DNA of 56,606 nucleotides from Gammaproteobacteria bacterium (GTDB lineage: Bacteria > Pseudomonadota > Gammaproteobacteria > Chromatiales > Chromatiaceae): NCBI GenBank assembly GCA_009929855.1, contig RZZN01000025.1, positions 1 through 56,606 on the forward strand. The letters run 5' to 3'. The notes under the pieces were generated by a model. The model saw nothing but the letters and a program-made list of their open reading frames with translations. It did no database searches and was not told where the DNA came from. Below, piece after piece: positions 55,001 to 56,606 of the stretch. The first letter of the stretch is position 1. Every line of letters begins with the position of its first letter. Both the position numbers and the translations under genes were made by a program.

Positions 55001-55480
55001 TCATTCGTCGCCGGCCAACGGCGCGCGTGGTGGCACCCGATCCAGAATGCTCCGAAATGCCGCCGGATCGGCGCGATCGTTTAAGCCCCTCTCCCCCGCG
55101 GGGAGAGGGGTTGGGGTGAGGGGGCGCCCGCATCGATCCGCCAACACCTGAACAATCGACTCAAGAACCGTCTCGCCCTGCTGTAAAACCTCGTTGTTCC
55201 AGTAACGCAAGACCCGATACCCCTGGCTTTTCAGAAATTGCGTGCGTCTGTCGTCGTAATCCCTCTGTTGCTGATGCTGGGAGCCATCGATCTCGACCAC
55301 GAGCTTGCACTCGCGACAGAGAAAATCCACGATGTATTGACCAACCGGCACCTGGCGTCGGAATTTCTGGCCGAGCAACTGCCGGTTGCGCAGGCGTTGC
55401 CACAGCCAGCGTTCGGCGTCGGTACTGTTTTGGCGAATTTCTCGGGCGCGTTGCTGTTGCAGCGGTGGGTTCTTGTGCAT
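55001..55480 (-). CDS. DUF559 (VSR-like) endonuclease-fold protein
   Basis: 159 residues. The DUF559 core (about 12-115) belongs to the PD-(D/E)XK/VSR superfamily: TDAERWLWQRLRNRQLLG, FRRQVPVGQYIVDFLC, LVVEIDGSQH and FLKSQGYRVLRYWNNEV. The DF, E and DG acidic residues fit the nuclease centre. The natural C-terminus seems to be near residue 118; it continues with PLTPTPLPAGERG, the translation of a dispersed repeat, then 28 more residues to 55001. The start at 55480 (MHKNPPLQQQ) is typical; the longer frame also runs through a repeat. It sits between the DUF1156 methylase and the helicase genes on the same strand, but DUF559 genes are mobile hitch-hikers and it may not belong to the system. 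Confidence 0.85.
   Translation of the reverse strand: MHKNPPLQQQRAREIRQNSTDAERWLWQRLRNRQLLGQKFRRQVPVGQYIVDFLCRECKLVVEIDGSQHQQQRDYDDRRTQFLKSQGYRVLRYWNNEVLQQGETVLESIVQVLADRCGRPLTPTPLPAGERGLNDRADPAAFRSILDRVPPRAPLAGDE
55085..55128. repeat. Dispersed C-rich palindromic repeat inside DUF559 gene
   Basis: CCCCTCTCCCC/GGGGAGAGGGG hairpin followed by TTGGGGTGAGGG. It matches the repeat at 55524-55562 and is widely known as a scattered element in proteobacterial genomes. It lies in the 3' end of the DUF559 frame and is read as PLTPTPLPAGERG. Confidence 0.75.
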
Positions 55481-55523
55481 GATGGCTGTCTGTCTGCGAG
55501 CGCTGAGTGTTCCGAGAGATTCT

Positions 55524-55612
55524 CCCCTCACCCCAACCCCTCTCCCCGCTGGGGAGAGGGGCTTTTCTCCCTTCTCCCCTGGGGGAGAAGGGCCGGGGAT
55601 GAGGGGGAGAAG
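55524..55612. repeat. Pair of dispersed C-rich palindromic repeats
   Basis: CCCCTCACCCC, then CCTCTCCCCGCTGGGGAGAGG, a short spacer, and TTCTCCCCTGGGGGAGAAGG with GGGGATGAGGG. Two hairpins of the same element type as at 55085, placed between the DUF1156 methylase stop and the DUF559 start. They may act as mRNA structure between the two genes. Confidence 0.7.
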
Positions 55613-55630
55613 CGACAAGGCACAGCGCAA

Positions 55631-56606
55631 TCAAGCCTGATCATTCCGGAGGCGTCCGGCCAGAATCCGCGCCGCTTCGGAGTCGGCGGCCCATTCGCTC
55701 ATTCCCGCGCCGTTGCCGAGCGTGGCCAGCCAGTCGAGCAGACGCATGAAGCGCTCACGCTGGCCCCAGTAGCCCTGACCGAAGGTGTCGTATAGATATT
55801 GGCGACCGGGCTCCGGGCTGTTGTCGGCCCTGGCCGTTTCGCGGATGGCAAACAGCAGATGGCGCAGCGGCGAGGTGGCGAAGGGATGCGGGCCGCTTGC
55901 ACTGGCGCGACCGCGACGTGTGGGCAGCGCCGATGTGGCAGACGCCGCGCCTTCAATGGGGCCGAGCAGACTCGCGCCGAGCCCGGACGGCGTGAACATG
56001 CGCGTCCCGTTGGCCTTGTCGCTTTTGAGCAGCGGGCGGATGTCGGTCAAGCCAAAGCCCCGCGCCAGCTCTTCGTACATGCCCTTGCGCCGTTCGCCAC
56101 GGCTTTCGATGTCGAGGGCGCGCAGGACGTAGCGTTCCACCAGCGACAGGTCGCGCCAGGACTGGTCCAAGCCGCGCGGGATGAGGGTGTCGCAGGCGAT
56201 GCCCAGCGCGCGCTCGATGACGATCTGGAAGTCGCTTTTCTCGGTCCGAGCGCGCACGGCGAAGACTTCGTGCTCGACGTCCTTGCCATCGAGTGTGCCG
56301 TATTGGGTCAGTACCTTGAGGGCGGCGGCGTAGGCGGCCAGTTGATAGTCGGCGTCGTTGAAGTTGGGTTCACCATCTTCGTCGAGCGCCTGCATGGCGT
56401 CGATCTGGCGTTTCACCTCGTCCTCGACCAGCGGATAGACCTCGTCGAGAAAACCGGGTTCGTTGGCGGTGCGCTTGCGCAGGACGAGGCAAACGGTGCC
56501 CTGCACATAACTACCCTTTTTAAATCCTGCTACATCGCTTTCGGTGCTTACCGTCCAGGCAGCGGTAGCCTTGAGTCCAGCGGCCCAGAGGATCATGCCG
56601 AGATCG
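55631..56606 (-). CDS. DUF1156-type anti-phage DNA methylase, C-terminal part (runs off the window)
   Basis: At least 325 residues, partial; the 5' end lies beyond 56606. No internal start is claimed. The recognisable segments are the C-terminal region of DUF1156 proteins: LYPLV-like EDEVKRQIDAMQ, ADYQLAAYAAALKVLTQYG, ALGIACDTLIPRGLDQSW and ERYVLRALDIE, and GRQYLYDTFGQGYWGQRERF. DUF1156 proteins carry an adenine-specific methylase domain, expected upstream outside the window. The family is found with PLD-SNF2 helicases, DUF499 and DUF3780 proteins in anti-phage islands; the helicase two genes downstream fits. Confidence 0.8.
   Translation of the reverse strand, partial: DLGMILWAAGLKATAAWTVSTESDVAGFKKGSYVQGTVCLVLRKRTANEPGFLDEVYPLVEDEVKRQIDAMQALDEDGEPNFNDADYQLAAYAAALKVLTQYGTLDGKDVEHEVFAVRARTEKSDFQIVIERALGIACDTLIPRGLDQSWRDLSLVERYVLRALDIESRGERRKGMYEELARGFGLTDIRPLLKSDKANGTRMFTPSGLGASLLGPIEGAASATSALPTRRGRASASGPHPFATSPLRHLLFAIRETARADNSPEPGRQYLYDTFGQGYWGQRERFMRLLDWLATLGNGAGMSEWAADSEAARILAGRLRNDQA

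Overview
The window reads as GC-rich chromosomal DNA of a gammaproteobacterium, most likely a purple sulfur bacterium (Chromatiaceae). The basis is codon usage, a DUF2298 'YYY' membrane protein, a class I PPK2, an Mrp antiporter operon, and NACHT/caspase genes carrying diversity-generating-retroelement (DGR) variable domains. No rRNA or 16S marker is present, so the assignment is inference. No tRNA, rRNA or CRISPR array was seen.

Left edge (1-3190): a type I restriction-modification fragment on the minus strand, with a long HsdM and an AT-rich HsdS that stops after its first target-recognition domain. 3376-12936: an exported protein; a TonB receptor / YfiR-like / diguanylate cyclase operon; a response regulator; and an overlapping pair of 2-phosphoglycerate kinase-like protein and CHASE histidine kinase. 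13242-18712: a phosphate and polyphosphate neighbourhood with two tandem PitA paralogues of identical length, a DUF47 partner, a possible Pho-box array and PPK2. 18781-25101: a TRAP transporter (TakP-like Tat lipoprotein, DctQ, DctM) and a P-type ATPase. 25124-32373: an Mrp operon of overlapping genes with three antiporter-like subunits, one lacking key charged residues. 32594-38265: a DUF2298 protein converging on a glycosyltransferase / flippase-like / FAD oxidoreductase operon. 38710-43726: a hybrid histidine kinase, typA and dtd.

Right side (43728-56606): an accessory defence and conflict island. It opens with an IS5-family remnant. Two NACHT-ATPase proteins, each ending in an FGE-sulfatase/C-type-lectin-like domain, lie tail to tail around a truncated DGR reverse transcriptase. 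Their C-termini are two 124-bp variable repeats that differ almost only at codon positions 1 and 2, the signature of adenine-templated mutagenesis. A caspase-like gene is translationally coupled to the second NACHT gene and carries two adaptor modules: one resembles the N-terminus of the first NACHT protein, the other that of the second. This is the most interesting system in the window: a diversified sensor and caspase effector array whose own retroelement has decayed. The island continues with part of a DUF1156-methylase / DUF559-nuclease / PLD-SNF2-helicase anti-phage cluster that runs off the right edge.
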